A stretch of DNA of 46,333 nt from Zoogloea sp. (GCA_009026175.1 WBTZ01000021.1:1-46333), one strand, 5' to 3'. Shown: positions 25,481 through 35,134, numbered from the stretch's first letter. Numbers and translations: made by a program. The notes: generated from the letters alone by a model not told the origin.

Positions 25481-26785
25481 GTGTGGATCAAGCGTGGCAG
25501 GTTGGCGGATTGTCTCGGTGCCTGGGCGGAGGCACTGGTGTGCGACGACGGCTCGCTTCTGAAGTTCGACTGGCCCGGCTTCGAGCGGCAGCTGCAGGCC
25601 CTCAACGACGCGAAAGGTCGGCTCCATGCCTGGCGCCGCAGCGCCGAGATGGCGTCTGCCGCGCAAGGGCAGGAGATGCAGGCGCTGCGTCGCGAGAGCG
25701 ATGCCGCCCGGGCGCGCTTCGAGCTCGCGGTGAGGGCCGTCGGCGAGGTGGTGTGGGAGATGCCCAGCCCGGCCTTGCCCCTCTCCCGGGACTGCCCGGT
25801 GAGCTGGTCGGCGCGGGCGGCGGAGTTCCTCGGCCGGGGCGGCGCGGGCGAGATCCGGGGGGAGCTCGGCCAGTGGCTGGCCTGTGTCCATCCGGAGGAC
25901 GTGGCCGTTGTGCTGGAGGGCCTGGGAGGCTACCTGGGGTCGCGTTTCCAGTCTCCGGCCTTTGAGATGGACTGCCGGCTCGTCGGCGCCTCCGGGGCTC
26001 TCCGCCGGGTCCGGGTGCGCGCCGAGGCCCTCCGCGACGGGGCCGGAAAGCCCCTGCATGTGGTGGGCAGTTTCCGCGACCTGACGGAGGCGCTGGCCGC
26101 CCGGGAGAGTCTTGCTGCGTCGACCGCACGTTTTTCCCTCGCCATGGACATGATGAGCGACGGGGTGTGGGATGCCGAGCTGGTCAATGGCAATCCACTG
26201 CATCCGGACAGCAGCTTCTGGTGGTCACCGCAATTGCGCCGCTTGCTGGGCTACGCGGGGGAGGACGATTTCCCCAATGTGCTGGAGAGCTGGGCCCGCT
26301 GCATCCACCCCGAGGACAAGGACGCTGTGATGGATGGCCTGTCGCGCCATCTCGCAGACTACTCCGGGGCGACCGCCTACGAGGTCGAATACCGCCTGCA
26401 GCGCAAGGATGGGGTGTATCGCTGGTTCCGGGCACGGGGCGCGTCGCAGCGGGACGCCGGCGGAGTGCCGATCCGGGTTGTCGGGGCCTTGACCGACATC
26501 CAGTCCACCAAGGACGAGGCCGTGCTCCTGGAGAAAGACCGCCTGCAGCGCCAGCAGCTGGAGCAGCACCTCGCCAAGGTCACCGAGATCCTGGTGACGG
26601 TGAAGGACATTGCCAACCAAACCAATCTGCTGGCCCTCAATGCCGCCATCGAGGCGGCCCGGGCCGGCGAGGCAGGGCGGGGCTTTGCGGTGGTGGCGGA
26701 CGAGGTCCGGCGCCTGGCGGGGCGGACCCGCGATGCGACGGATTACGTGGCGTCCCTGCGTTCCGGGCGGGAGCAGACAGGTTAG
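25481..26785 (+). CDS. Soluble PAS-PAS protein with minimal chemoreceptor signalling tip
   Basis: This 434-aa cytoplasmic protein has a coiled N-terminus (about 35-80) and two PAS folds (about 80-205 and 215-345). Each PAS fold carries an HPED motif ([20 protein letters not shown]) and ends in a VGxxxD strand. A short C-terminal coiled coil holds the chemoreceptor hairpin tip ([20 protein letters not shown] ... [17 protein letters not shown]). I see no membrane segment. The signalling part is only about 75 residues, so the usual methylation helices are missing. It may steer CheA arrays or signal elsewhere. The start is GTG, 6 bp after AGGAG. It lies 41 bp from the convergent LuxR gene and downstream of the 16-bp palindrome. 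Confidence 0.85.
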   Translation: MWIKRGRLADCLGAWAEALVCDDGSLLKFDWPGFERQLQALNDAKGRLHAWRRSAEMASAAQGQEMQALRRESDAARARFELAVRAVGEVVWEMPSPALPLSRDCPVSWSARAAEFLGRGGAGEIRGELGQWLACVHPEDVAVVLEGLGGYLGSRFQSPAFEMDCRLVGASGALRRVRVRAEALRDGAGKPLHVVGSFRDLTEALAARESLAASTARFSLAMDMMSDGVWDAELVNGNPLHPDSSFWWSPQLRRLLGYAGEDDFPNVLESWARCIHPEDKDAVMDGLSRHLADYSGATAYEVEYRLQRKDGVYRWFRARGASQRDAGGVPIRVVGALTDIQSTKDEAVLLEKDRLQRQQLEQHLAKVTEILVTVKDIANQTNLLALNAAIEAARAGEAGRGFAVVADEVRRLAGRTRDATDYVASLRSGREQTG

Positions 26786-26818
26786 CCCTGAGGCCTGGCG
26801 GAGGCCGCCCCGCAGGGC
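26785..26818. terminator. Hairpin between convergent PAS and LuxR genes
   Basis: GCCCTG (26785-26790) pairs with CAGGGC (26813-26818) around an inner GGCGG-AGG-CCGCC stem. It sits in the 40-bp space between convergent stop codons. There is no clear T-tract on either strand. A bidirectional transcription stop is plausible by position. Confidence 0.45.
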
Positions 26819-26825
26819 CTGAGGC

Positions 26826-29543
26826 TCAGATCAGGCCCTTCTCGCGGGCCCGGGCGACGGCCTGGGTGCGGTTGCGGGTGCCCAGCTTGGCGTAGATGCG
26901 CCGCAGGTGTGTCTCGATGGTGTTCTCGGTGACGAACAGCTTGCGGCTGAGGTCCTTGTTGGAACAGCCCTCGGCCACCAGGCGGAGGATCTGCAGCTCG
27001 CGCTGGCTCAGGTCGCCCTCCGGATTGCGCTGTGCCTCCGCGCTCAAGGTCGAGGGCATGTAGGCCACGTTGGTTTCCGAAGCAGCCTTCAGCAGCGCGG
27101 TGATGTAAGTGCGCGGGACCACGTGGGAGCGTACCTCCAGGGCTTCGAGAAGTGGTGCGAGCAGCCAGGAGTCGTCGGCGACGACCCGGAACAGGCCCTT
27201 TGACTGGGCCTGAACCAGGGCCCGTTCCAGCACCTCCAGCGCATGCTGGCGTTTGCGCGCCGACTCCAGGGCCTGGGCCAGCAGGCAGCGCAGGCGGATC
27301 GCCCGGCGCCCCCGGTTGGCCATCTCGGCGGCCTGGATGGCCTCCTCGAGGCGCCCGGTCAGGCCTGGCGCGGTGCCGGCCACCAGGGCGATGCGCACTT
27401 CGGCGATGAAGGGGTCGTCGAGCTCCTCCGCATACGGGAAGAGGCCCTGCCAGCCGCGCCAGATCTCGGGCTCCGACAGCAGGGCCAGCAGCCGCCGCGC
27501 CGCGGCGAAGTCCCCCGCCCGCAGGGCCAGCCGCAGCTTGCCCTGGCGGGCTGCCGCCGACAGGCGCGGGATGCCGCGCAGGTCGCCCATGTCCTGCAGG
27601 CAGTCGAGGGTCTCCAGGGCCTCCCGCTGGCGTCCCCGGATGAAATGGATGCGCGAGGCGACCCGGTAGGTGACGATCAGGTGATCGGGCAGGCAGCTGT
27701 CGCGGATCAGGGACAGGTAGTCGGCGATCAGCATCTCGGCGGAGTCGAGCTCGTTGAGCTCGTAGAAGGCTTCGATCAGGTGGGCCGCGGCCACCGCGGT
27801 GGAACTGGTGAAGCGGTAGCCCCCGCTGATGATGCTCGACAGGGTGGCGCGGAAGCGGGCACAGGCCTGGATGGCATTGCCCTGCAGCAGGTCGATGGCC
27901 CCCTCGAAGCACTGGCTGTAACTCAGGCCGTGGATGGCCTTGATGGGCTCGAGGGCGTGCTTGGCCACTACCAGGTGCTGGTGGGCGGCGTAGTAGTTGC
28001 CCACCGCGATCTCCCCGTAGGCTGCGGCATTGCTGATCAGGCCGACCATGTAGGGGGCGGCCTGGCCCAGCGTGGGCAGCGCGGCGATGGCCGTGCGCAT
28101 GGCGTCGGGGAGGCGGTCCATCCAGGCGCCGAGCATGACCTGCAGCACCAGCAGGTCGTGGGCAAACTCTTCCGAAGCCTTCATCTCCGGGCTGATCAGC
28201 CCGACCAGGCGCATGGCGTCCTGGTAACGGTGCAGGAAGGCGAGGGTGTAGGCGCCGGCGATCAGCAGGGTCGGCTGGGTCTGCAGGGCACTGTCGGGCA
28301 GGGACTCGAGCCACTTGCTGACGATGCCGAACTGGCCGGTGCGCACGTAGTCCGTGGCGCGGCGGGCCATCAGCCCGGCGGCCAGCTCGAGGGCGTTGGC
28401 AGCGAGGGCGTGCTCGATGGCCGGCAGGCCCTTGTCTGCGCCGTCCAGCCAGTGCGCGGCGCGCAGGTGCCAGCCTGGCCGGTCCTCGGCGGCACCGGGC
28501 AGGCGGTGGATCTGGGACTGCAGGAAGTCGCGGAACAGCGGGTGGTAGCGGTACCAGCGGCCCTCCGCGTCGATGATCTGCAGGAACAGGTTGTCCTGGT
28601 CGGTCTGCAGCAGCAGTTCGGCGCTGTCCTGGCGGCCGAACACGGCGTCGCACATCTCCGGGCAGAAGCTCTCGAACAGGCTCGACTGGATCACGAAGGT
28701 CCGCAGGGAGGGTGGCAGGCGGTCCAGAACGTCCTCCGCCAGGTAGTCGGCGATGCCCCGGGACGGGCCGTTGAGCCCCCTCAGCACGGCACTCGGATCG
28801 GCCTTGCCGATCAGGGCCGAGGTGGTCAGCTGCAGCGCCGCCGCCCAGCCGTCGGTGCTCTCCTGCAGGCGTGCCACGTCGGATTCCCCGAGCTCGGCCT
28901 TCAGGCGGTTGCGCACGTAGTGGCGGGTTTCCTCAAGGGAAAAGCGAAGGTCCGGGACCTCCAGCTCCAGGAGCTGACCCTGCACCCGCAGGCGTCCCAG
29001 GGGCAGCAAGGTCTTGTGACGGCTCCCCAGGATCAGGCGCTGGCCGGCATTGAGGCTGGATACCAGGCTCGTCACGAAGGCCAGCACCTCGCTGGAGGTG
29101 ATGTGTTCGAACTCGTCGATGAACAGGGCGAGCGGCCCCTCGTAAAGGGCCAGCGCGTCGAGCAGTTCAAAGCTCCGTCCGCTGGCCGTGGCCGACGAGG
29201 CCTCCATCGCCGAGGCCTCGAAGTTCAGCCCCTGGAAAGCGGGCAGGGCGGTGCCGAGGCTGAGCCAGACGTACTGGGAGAAGCGGCCGAGGTCGTTGTC
29301 GGAAGGGTCCAGTGTCAGCCAGCCGACCACCGCCCCCTGATCCGCCAGGTGGCGGTGAAGCTGCCCCATCGCCGTGGACTTGCCATAGCCGGCGGGGGCG
29401 CTGACCAGCACGAGGTTGGCGCCCGACTCCTCCGTCCGCTGGCAGAAGGCACTGCGCGCGACCAGATCCTGCCCGGCCCTCGGCGGCCTCAGCTTGAGTG
29501 GGTTCTGCCTCACGGCGGACAGGGAATCGGGCGTCTGGAACAT
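26826..29543 (-). CDS. MalT/AcoK-type (LAL) LuxR family transcriptional activator
   Basis: This 905-aa regulator has an N-terminal STAND ATPase with P-loop SAPAGYGKST (K55). An Asp-rich LALFIDEFEHI segment is the likely Walker B. A long tetratricopeptide-like helical middle (about 350-800) follows. The C-terminal LuxR helix-turn-helix (about 840-900) reads LSQRELQILRLVAEG then SRKLFVTENTIETHLRRIY. Members bind ATP and an inducer, oligomerise and activate transcription. It is divergent from the acyl-CoA operon and convergent with the PAS gene, so local control is likely. The start codon has no good ribosome site; an internal start is possible. The inducer is unknown, perhaps an acyl-CoA or the free acid. 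Confidence 0.93.
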   Translation of the reverse strand: MFQTPDSLSAVRQNPLKLRPPRAGQDLVARSAFCQRTEESGANLVLVSAPAGYGKSTAMGQLHRHLADQGAVVGWLTLDPSDNDLGRFSQYVWLSLGTALPAFQGLNFEASAMEASSATASGRSFELLDALALYEGPLALFIDEFEHITSSEVLAFVTSLVSSLNAGQRLILGSRHKTLLPLGRLRVQGQLLELEVPDLRFSLEETRHYVRNRLKAELGESDVARLQESTDGWAAALQLTTSALIGKADPSAVLRGLNGPSRGIADYLAEDVLDRLPPSLRTFVIQSSLFESFCPEMCDAVFGRQDSAELLLQTDQDNLFLQIIDAEGRWYRYHPLFRDFLQSQIHRLPGAAEDRPGWHLRAAHWLDGADKGLPAIEHALAANALELAAGLMARRATDYVRTGQFGIVSKWLESLPDSALQTQPTLLIAGAYTLAFLHRYQDAMRLVGLISPEMKASEEFAHDLLVLQVMLGAWMDRLPDAMRTAIAALPTLGQAAPYMVGLISNAAAYGEIAVGNYYAAHQHLVVAKHALEPIKAIHGLSYSQCFEGAIDLLQGNAIQACARFRATLSSIISGGYRFTSSTAVAAAHLIEAFYELNELDSAEMLIADYLSLIRDSCLPDHLIVTYRVASRIHFIRGRQREALETLDCLQDMGDLRGIPRLSAAARQGKLRLALRAGDFAAARRLLALLSEPEIWRGWQGLFPYAEELDDPFIAEVRIALVAGTAPGLTGRLEEAIQAAEMANRGRRAIRLRCLLAQALESARKRQHALEVLERALVQAQSKGLFRVVADDSWLLAPLLEALEVRSHVVPRTYITALLKAASETNVAYMPSTLSAEAQRNPEGDLSQRELQILRLVAEGCSNKDLSRKLFVTENTIETHLRRIYAKLGTRNRTQAVARAREKGLI

Positions 29544-29688
29544 GGGTCGGCGGTGGGTTTCCCGTCCGGCGCAGCAGGGCCGCGCAGCAATTGCATTGGG
29601 GCCCGGTATCTCCGGCGGCAGACGGGATTGCGATGGTCAGGCTCCTATTGTGCAACGGGTCTGCCAATTGTTGCCTCGCCGCATTTGT

Positions 29689-29702
29689 CCCGGATTTCCG
29701 TG
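29689..29702. promoter_or_regulatory. Putative LAL/LuxR operator upstream of acyl-CoA operon
   Basis: CCCGGATTTCCGTG lies in the 290-bp divergent region. It matches CACGGATTTCCGTG at 40201-40214 except for one base. Its distance to the downstream promoter (36 bp from its end to the -35 box) is the same in both places, as expected of an activator site. Confidence 0.6.
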
Positions 29703-29738
29703 TATTGGCGGGGCGGCGCATATCCCGGGTCTCCGCGA

Positions 29739-29767
29739 TTGAGAGAGGAGGGGGGCGTCTCCAGAAT
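29739..29767 (+). promoter_or_regulatory. Sigma70-like promoter of acyl-CoA operon
   Basis: The -35 box is TTGAGA (29739-29744), followed by a 17-bp G-rich spacer and a -10 box CAGAAT (29762-29767). It lies 67 bp upstream of the ATG at 29834. The same arrangement with nearly the same bases occurs at 40251-40279. The -35 box overlaps a TCTC-N7-GAGA inverted element that is also conserved. Confidence 0.6.
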
Positions 29768-29833
29768 TCGGAAAAGCCAGATCGGAAATGAAATGCCGGT
29801 TTGCCCGACGAATGTCATGACTGGAGACTCAAA

Positions 29834-31087
29834 ATGAATAAGCCCGGTAGCATCAGGAAGTCCCCCCGGCTTGGCCCTCTGGGCGCCGAGCCGCCTCTTT
29901 TCGATACGGCAGCGATGTTCCAGGAAAGCCTGCATCGTTACGCCGAGGAAGTCATGCGTCCGGTCGGGGCTGCGCTCGACCGGATGACCCCCGATGAGGT
30001 CGCCGCCGGGGATTCACCCTATTGGGGCGCGCGCAGCAAGTTTGTCGAGCTGGGTTTCGGGGTCGAGCTGCTGCTGTCCTTCGAGCCCGCCGAGCGGGCC
30101 AAGATGATGTCCATCTTCTTCGAGGAACTCGGCTGGGGCGATGCCGGCCTGGCCATCTCCTTCGGCGCCAGCATGCTGCCCATGTACATGTGTGCGGCGC
30201 TGGGACGCCAGGACCTCCTCGAGCGCTACCCGGAAAGCCTGGTCGGCTGCTGGGGCATCACCGAGCCCGACCATGGTTCCGATTCCCTCGACCCGAACCG
30301 GATGATCTTCCACGCCGAAGGCAAATACGGACGCCCCAACTGTGTTGCCGCCATCGAGGGTGATGAGATCGTCATCAACGGCCAGAAATCCGCCTGGGTG
30401 TCGAATGGCACGATCGCAGACGTGTGCGTGCTGTATTGCGCGGCCGCCACTGCCAATGGTCCGGACAGCCGCAACGGCTTTGTCGTCATCGTGCCGATGG
30501 ATGCCAGGGGCGTGTCCCGCGGCAAGCCCCTGGACAAGCTCGGGCAACGCGCCCTCAACCAGGGCGAGGTGTTCTTCGATGACGTGCGCCTGTCGCTGGA
30601 TCACGTGCTGGCAGGGCCAGACAGCTTCCAGGAGGCGGTGTACATCATCCACACCGCCGCCAACGGCCTGATGGGTGCCGTGTTCACCGGGGTCGGACGG
30701 GCGGCCTTCGAAATGGCCCTGGAGTACGCCCACGAGCGCAAGCAGGGCGGGGTGCCGATCATCCGCCACCAGTCGGTGGCCCAGCGCCTGTTCCACATGT
30801 TCCGCAAGGTCGAGGCCTCGCGGGCGCTGGTCAACCGCGTCCTGCACTACAACTTCGGCAGCGAGCCGGCCCTGCATGCGGGCATGGCAGCCAAGATCAC
30901 CGGCACCCAGACCTCCTTCGAGGTGGCCAGCGATGCCCTGCAGATCTTCGGCGGCAACGGCCTGACCCGCGAATACCCCATCGAGAAGCTGCTGCGGGAT
31001 GCGCGCGCCTCGCTGATCGAGGACGGCTGCAACGAGATCCTCTCCATCAAGGGCGGCTATTACCTGGCCGACCCGGATCGACTCTGA
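29834..31087 (+). CDS. Acyl-CoA dehydrogenase with Asp at the catalytic-base position
   Basis: This 417-aa FAD acyl-CoA dehydrogenase has CWGITEPDHGSDS (about 139-151), SAWVSNGTIADV and FGGNGLTREYPIEKLLRDAR. In most members the helix after RDAR reads xxxIYEGTxEI. Here it reads ASLIEDGCNEI, which aligns without gaps and puts D397 where the catalytic Glu normally sits, with E396 before it. Cyclohexanecarboxyl-CoA-type dehydrogenases are known to use Asp there, so an unusual or alicyclic substrate is conceivable. The ATG at 29834 has GGAG 7 bp upstream. It is the first gene of an operon with CoA ligase, thiolase and reductases. Electrons would pass to ETF. Confidence 0.92.
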   Translation: MNKPGSIRKSPRLGPLGAEPPLFDTAAMFQESLHRYAEEVMRPVGAALDRMTPDEVAAGDSPYWGARSKFVELGFGVELLLSFEPAERAKMMSIFFEELGWGDAGLAISFGASMLPMYMCAALGRQDLLERYPESLVGCWGITEPDHGSDSLDPNRMIFHAEGKYGRPNCVAAIEGDEIVINGQKSAWVSNGTIADVCVLYCAAATANGPDSRNGFVVIVPMDARGVSRGKPLDKLGQRALNQGEVFFDDVRLSLDHVLAGPDSFQEAVYIIHTAANGLMGAVFTGVGRAAFEMALEYAHERKQGGVPIIRHQSVAQRLFHMFRKVEASRALVNRVLHYNFGSEPALHAGMAAKITGTQTSFEVASDALQIFGGNGLTREYPIEKLLRDARASLIEDGCNEILSIKGGYYLADPDRL

Positions 31088-31108
31088 GGACAGGAGCGGA
31101 CGTCGATC

Positions 31109-32728
31109 ATGAGCGAGCGCAACGAACTGATTCTTGCCAACCTGATTGCCAACCGGGCCGAGTCGGACCCGGATCTGGATGTACTCACCTTCGAACACGG
31201 CGACGGGCCGGACGAGATCCGGACCTACCGGCAACTCTGGGACAACGGCTGCCGGATCGCCGGGGCCCTGGGTGAAGAGGGTATGGGGAAGGGGGATTTC
31301 TTTGCCATCCTGATGCAGAACCACCCGGAGTTCGTTGACGCCATGGTCGGCGCCTCGATCAGCGGCGCGGTCTTCGTGCCCATCGATCCGCGCACGCGGG
31401 GCGAGAAGCTGCTCTACATGCTGCGTCATTCCGGCTGCAAGGGCGTGATCTGCGCCGACTACAGCCTGTCCGGGGTCAGTGACATCTGCAGCCAGCTGCC
31501 CAACCTGAAATGGATCTGGGTGCTCGGCGATGCCGGCCCCGTCGCCGCGGGGTTGCGGATCCGCAGCCTGGCCTCGATCTACGGGCAGCCGGTGCCGGCG
31601 ATGGAGATCGCCGTCAGCGACCCGGCCGAGCCGATGGAGATCATGTACACCTCGGGCACCACCGGCGACCCGAAGGGGGTGGTGATCCGCCACGCCCGCT
31701 GGGGCGGGGTGGCCAACTGGAACGCCCTGCTCGGCTACCGGGCGGATGACCGGCCCTACACCGGCCTGTCCCTGACCCACGGCAACGCCCAGCTGGTGAC
31801 CCTGGCCTGCTCCCTCAAGCTGGGCATGCGCGCGGTGTTCAGCCGGCGCTTCACCAAGTCGCGCCTGTGGGACATCGCCCGTAAGTATGGGTGCACCACC
31901 TTCACGCTCCTGGGGGGCATGACCACCGCCATCTACAGTGAGGCGCCGCGCCCGGACGATGCCGACAATCCGGTGCGCTTCGTCATCTCGGCGGGCATGC
32001 CGGCGGGCATCTGGGAGGATTTCGAGCGCCGCTTCGGGGTGCAGATCCTCGAGTTCTACGGCGCCGTGGAAGGCGGCCTGACCATCAAGCCGATCGGCGA
32101 GGGCCCGATCGGCAGCATCGGCAAGGCACCACCCTTCCTCAAGCTGCGCCTGGTGGATGAATACGGGGCCGACGTCCCGCCCGGCACCCAGGGAGAAATC
32201 ATCTTCCAGCTCGCGGACGGCAGCTCGCCGGTGGTCGATTACCTGCACAACCCGGAGGCCTCTGGCAAGAAGGTGCATGGGGGCTGGATGCGCATGGGCG
32301 ACATCGGCCACCAGGACGAGAACGGCTGGCTGTTCTTCGACTTCAGGGCCGGTGGGGCGATCCGCCACAACGGCGACTTCATCAACCCGGCGGCGGTCGA
32401 GAAGCTCCTTGCCGAGAGCCCGCTGGTGGCCGACGTCTTCGTGTACGGGGTGAAGGCGGCGTCGGGCGCACCCGGCGAAAAGGACGTGGTGGCCGCCGTG
32501 GTGCCGGCGGACCCCCGCGGCGATGCCGGCTCCACAGCCGCGGCCCTGTTCGCGCTGTGCCGGGCCGGCCTCGAGCCCAACTTTGTGCCGACCTACCTGC
32601 AATGGGTCGACGAGATCCCCAAGACGGCCTCCGAAAAGCCCATCGAGCGCTTCCTGCTGGAAGCCTTCGGGGCGGACGGGGCGCACATCTTCACCGCAGC
32701 GGGCCGGCAGTCGGACCGCGCAGCGTGA
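31109..32728 (+). CDS. AMP-forming acyl-CoA synthetase (CaiC/FadD-like)
   Basis: This 539-aa adenylate-forming enzyme activates a carboxylic acid to its CoA thioester. The P-loop is MYTSGTTGDPKG (about 180-190). YGAVEGG marks the A5 region, MGDIGHQDENGW the A7 region, and the catalytic lysine is K510 in IPKTASEKP, where Glu replaces the more common Gly before Lys. The pattern is closest to crotonobetaine/medium-chain type ligases. It lies 21 bp after the acyl-CoA dehydrogenase. As the only ligase in the operon it probably performs the entry step, supplying the dehydrogenase. Confidence 0.93.
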   Translation: MSERNELILANLIANRAESDPDLDVLTFEHGDGPDEIRTYRQLWDNGCRIAGALGEEGMGKGDFFAILMQNHPEFVDAMVGASISGAVFVPIDPRTRGEKLLYMLRHSGCKGVICADYSLSGVSDICSQLPNLKWIWVLGDAGPVAAGLRIRSLASIYGQPVPAMEIAVSDPAEPMEIMYTSGTTGDPKGVVIRHARWGGVANWNALLGYRADDRPYTGLSLTHGNAQLVTLACSLKLGMRAVFSRRFTKSRLWDIARKYGCTTFTLLGGMTTAIYSEAPRPDDADNPVRFVISAGMPAGIWEDFERRFGVQILEFYGAVEGGLTIKPIGEGPIGSIGKAPPFLKLRLVDEYGADVPPGTQGEIIFQLADGSSPVVDYLHNPEASGKKVHGGWMRMGDIGHQDENGWLFFDFRAGGAIRHNGDFINPAAVEKLLAESPLVADVFVYGVKAASGAPGEKDVVAAVVPADPRGDAGSTAAALFALCRAGLEPNFVPTYLQWVDEIPKTASEKPIERFLLEAFGADGAHIFTAAGRQSDRAA

Positions 32729-32752
32729 ATCAGAGAGAAAGAGGAGACAGCA

Positions 32753-33868
32753 ATGGACGATCGTTACCAAGTCGTGGTGTATGGCGCCAGCGGCTACACC
32801 GGCAAGCTCACCGCCTGGAAGCTGGCCGAGCGCGGCATCCCCTTCATCGCCGCCGGCCGCAACCTGGCCCGCCTGGAGGCCGAAATGGCCCAGGTGCCCG
32901 AGCTGAAGGGGCACGATTACCGCTGCGTGGCGGTGGACAACACCCGCGAAGCCCTGGGTGAACTGTTCCGCGGCCGCCAGGTGGTGATCAACGTGGTCGG
33001 GCCCTTCATGCAGCTCGGGGTGCCGGTCGTGGAGGCCTGCCTCGACGCCGGCTGCCACTACTTCGACACCACCGGCGAGGCCGACTGGATGTTCCTGCTC
33101 AAGCGGGAATACGGCGCGCGTTTCGCCGCCAAGGGGCGGGTGCTGTGCCCGGCCAACTCCTACATGTGGACCGAAGGCCTGCTGGCGGCGGAGATTGCCC
33201 TGGAGACCCCGGGCATCGACTCCCTCAACCTGGTGTACCTGGCCGACTCGGGCGTCAGCGTGGCGTCCACCAAGTCTTTCCTGCGCATGTGCACCAAGCC
33301 CCAGTTCTACATCCACAACCGGGCCCTGGCCCAGTGGGAGTACGCCAGGTCCCACGTGGTGAACGTCCCGGGCGAGCACGAGCCCTTCAATGCGCTGCCC
33401 TGGGGCGGTGGCGGCGAGCCGGTGTGGTACGAGGGCGATCCGCGGGTGCGCCACTGCAAGACCCTGGTGTCCTTCCGCAACCAGGTGGGCTTTGCCGCGG
33501 TGTTCGGCATGCTGCAGAAGTTCGAGGCCGAATGCCGCCACCTGCCCCTGGAGGCCCAGGAGGAGATCACCAACCAGTGGGGCGGGGAGTTCACCACCAC
33601 CGAGCCCGGCCGCGAGGACCCGGACCTCAACCGCTGCGTGCTGTCCTGCCATGCCCGCGGCCGCACCCAGTCGGTGAGCGTGATCCTGCGCGGCAACTCG
33701 CCCTACGTGCAGACCGGCGTGCTCGGCGCCGAGGCCGCCCGGCGCATCCTGCGCGGGCAGTACGAGGCGGTGGGCTTCGCCTCGCCGGCCAAGGTCTTCG
33801 GGGCCCGCCGGCTGCTCGGGGCGCTCGCCGAGGAAGGCTTCCTCGAGTGGGAAGTGAAGAACGTCTGA
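32753..33868 (+). CDS. Saccharopine dehydrogenase-like NAD(P)-binding protein
   Basis: This 371-aa protein has an N-terminal Rossmann fold, YGASGYTGKLTAWKL (9-23), followed by AAGRNLARLEAE and VINVVGPFMQLG. CHYFDTTGEADW follows, as in the saccharopine dehydrogenase / trans-acting enoyl reductase superfamily. The C-terminal half is family-specific and I do not recognise a catalytic site. A true lysine-pathway role is unlikely, because its neighbours are an acyl-CoA ligase and a thiolase. An oxidoreductase acting on an acyl-CoA or its aldehyde/ketone is more probable. GAGGAGACAGCA precedes the ATG, and the gene is 24 bp after the ligase. Confidence 0.82.
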   Translation: MDDRYQVVVYGASGYTGKLTAWKLAERGIPFIAAGRNLARLEAEMAQVPELKGHDYRCVAVDNTREALGELFRGRQVVINVVGPFMQLGVPVVEACLDAGCHYFDTTGEADWMFLLKREYGARFAAKGRVLCPANSYMWTEGLLAAEIALETPGIDSLNLVYLADSGVSVASTKSFLRMCTKPQFYIHNRALAQWEYARSHVVNVPGEHEPFNALPWGGGGEPVWYEGDPRVRHCKTLVSFRNQVGFAAVFGMLQKFEAECRHLPLEAQEEITNQWGGEFTTTEPGREDPDLNRCVLSCHARGRTQSVSVILRGNSPYVQTGVLGAEAARRILRGQYEAVGFASPAKVFGARRLLGALAEEGFLEWEVKNV

Positions 33869-33881
33869 GGGGGCACCGCCC

Positions 33882-35129
33882 ATGAATTCTCAAGTCTACG
33901 TGGCCGGGGTCGGGATGACCCACTTCGGCCGGCATATCGGCACCTCCCTCAAGGAGCTGGCGGCGATCGCCATCGAGCGGGCCCTGGTGGACGCCGGCGC
34001 CAGTGCCGGCGACCTGGAGGCGGCCTTCTTCGCCAACTCGACCCAGGGGCACATGGACGGCCAGGACATGATCCGCGGCCAGATCGCCCTGCGCGCCTTC
34101 GGTATCCAGGGCATCCCGGTGGTCAACGTCGAAAACGCCTGCGCCAGCGCCAGCACGGCCTTCCAGCTGGCCGTGACCCAGGTGCGGGCGGGAGCGGCCG
34201 ACATCGTGCTGGCCATCGGCGCCGAGAAGATGTTCTCCGACGACAAGGCGCGCATGTTCAGCATCTTCGACGGGGCCTGGGATGTGCATGACAGCGAGGC
34301 CAACCGCCAGCGCCTGCTGGAGATGGGCCATGGCATCGTGCCGCCGGAGGGCTCGCAGTCGACGCGGCCCTACTCGGTGTTCATGGACATCTACGCTGCC
34401 ATGGGGCGCATGCACATGCGCGAGTACGGCACCACCCAGCGCCAGTTTGCCGCGGTGTCGGCCAAGAACCACGGGCATTCCGTGCATAACCCCCTGGCCC
34501 AGTACCGGGAGGCTTATTCCATCGAGGACATCCTGGCGGCGCCACCCATCACCTACCCGCTGACCCTGCCCATGTGCTCACCGATCTGCGACGGCGCCGC
34601 TGCCGCCGTGGTGTGCAGCGAGGCCGGCCTGGCGCGCCTGGCACGGGGAGGGGCGCGCGAGCGGGCCATCCGGGTGCTGGCAGCGGTGATGCAGACCGGT
34701 TCCGACCGGGCCGCCACCGACATGGAGCGCCACGTGGTCCGCCTGGCCTCGCGACGGGCCTATGAGCTGGCGGGGGTGGGGCCGTCCGACATCTCGGTGG
34801 CCGAAGTGCATGACGCCACCGCCATCGGCGAGATCATCCAGTCCGAAGTGCTCGGCTTCTGTCCCCCGGGGCAGGGTGGCTTCCTGGCCGAGCGGGGCGA
34901 AACCAGCATCGGCGGGCGGATCCCGATCAACCCGTCCGGCGGACTCGAATCGAAGGGCCACCCGATAGGCGCCACCGGCCTGGGGCAGATCCACGAGCTG
35001 GTCACCCAGCTGCGTGGCGAGGCCGGCGCGCGCCAGGTGGAGGGCGCGCGGCTGGCCCTGGCCGAGAACGGTGGCGGCCTGCACGGCATCGAGGAGGCCG
35101 TGGCATGCGTGACCATCCTGGGGCGCTGA
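33882..35129 (+). CDS. SCP2-type thiolase / acetyl-CoA acyltransferase
   Basis: This 415-aa protein has the fold of sterol-carrier-protein-2-type thiolases. The nucleophile is C87 in ENACASAS. Late motifs are AEVHDATAIGEI, NPSGGLESKGHPIGATG (containing the catalytic His) and ENGGG. Unlike FadA-type thiolases, the second Cys of the CxG motif is not obvious, as is common in this subgroup. It should cleave a 3-oxoacyl-CoA or, as in some relatives, act on a branched or ring-derived substrate. It starts 13 bp after the saccharopine-like gene. The operon has no separate enoyl-CoA hydratase. Confidence 0.92.
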   Translation: MNSQVYVAGVGMTHFGRHIGTSLKELAAIAIERALVDAGASAGDLEAAFFANSTQGHMDGQDMIRGQIALRAFGIQGIPVVNVENACASASTAFQLAVTQVRAGAADIVLAIGAEKMFSDDKARMFSIFDGAWDVHDSEANRQRLLEMGHGIVPPEGSQSTRPYSVFMDIYAAMGRMHMREYGTTQRQFAAVSAKNHGHSVHNPLAQYREAYSIEDILAAPPITYPLTLPMCSPICDGAAAAVVCSEAGLARLARGGARERAIRVLAAVMQTGSDRAATDMERHVVRLASRRAYELAGVGPSDISVAEVHDATAIGEIIQSEVLGFCPPGQGGFLAERGETSIGGRIPINPSGGLESKGHPIGATGLGQIHELVTQLRGEAGARQVEGARLALAENGGGLHGIEEAVACVTILGR

Positions 35130-35134
35130 ACGCC

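Noticed and set aside
32753-33868. Lysine-pathway saccharopine dehydrogenase
   Set aside because: Only the Rossmann half fits well, and the gene is embedded in an acyl-CoA operon rather than with lysine genes.
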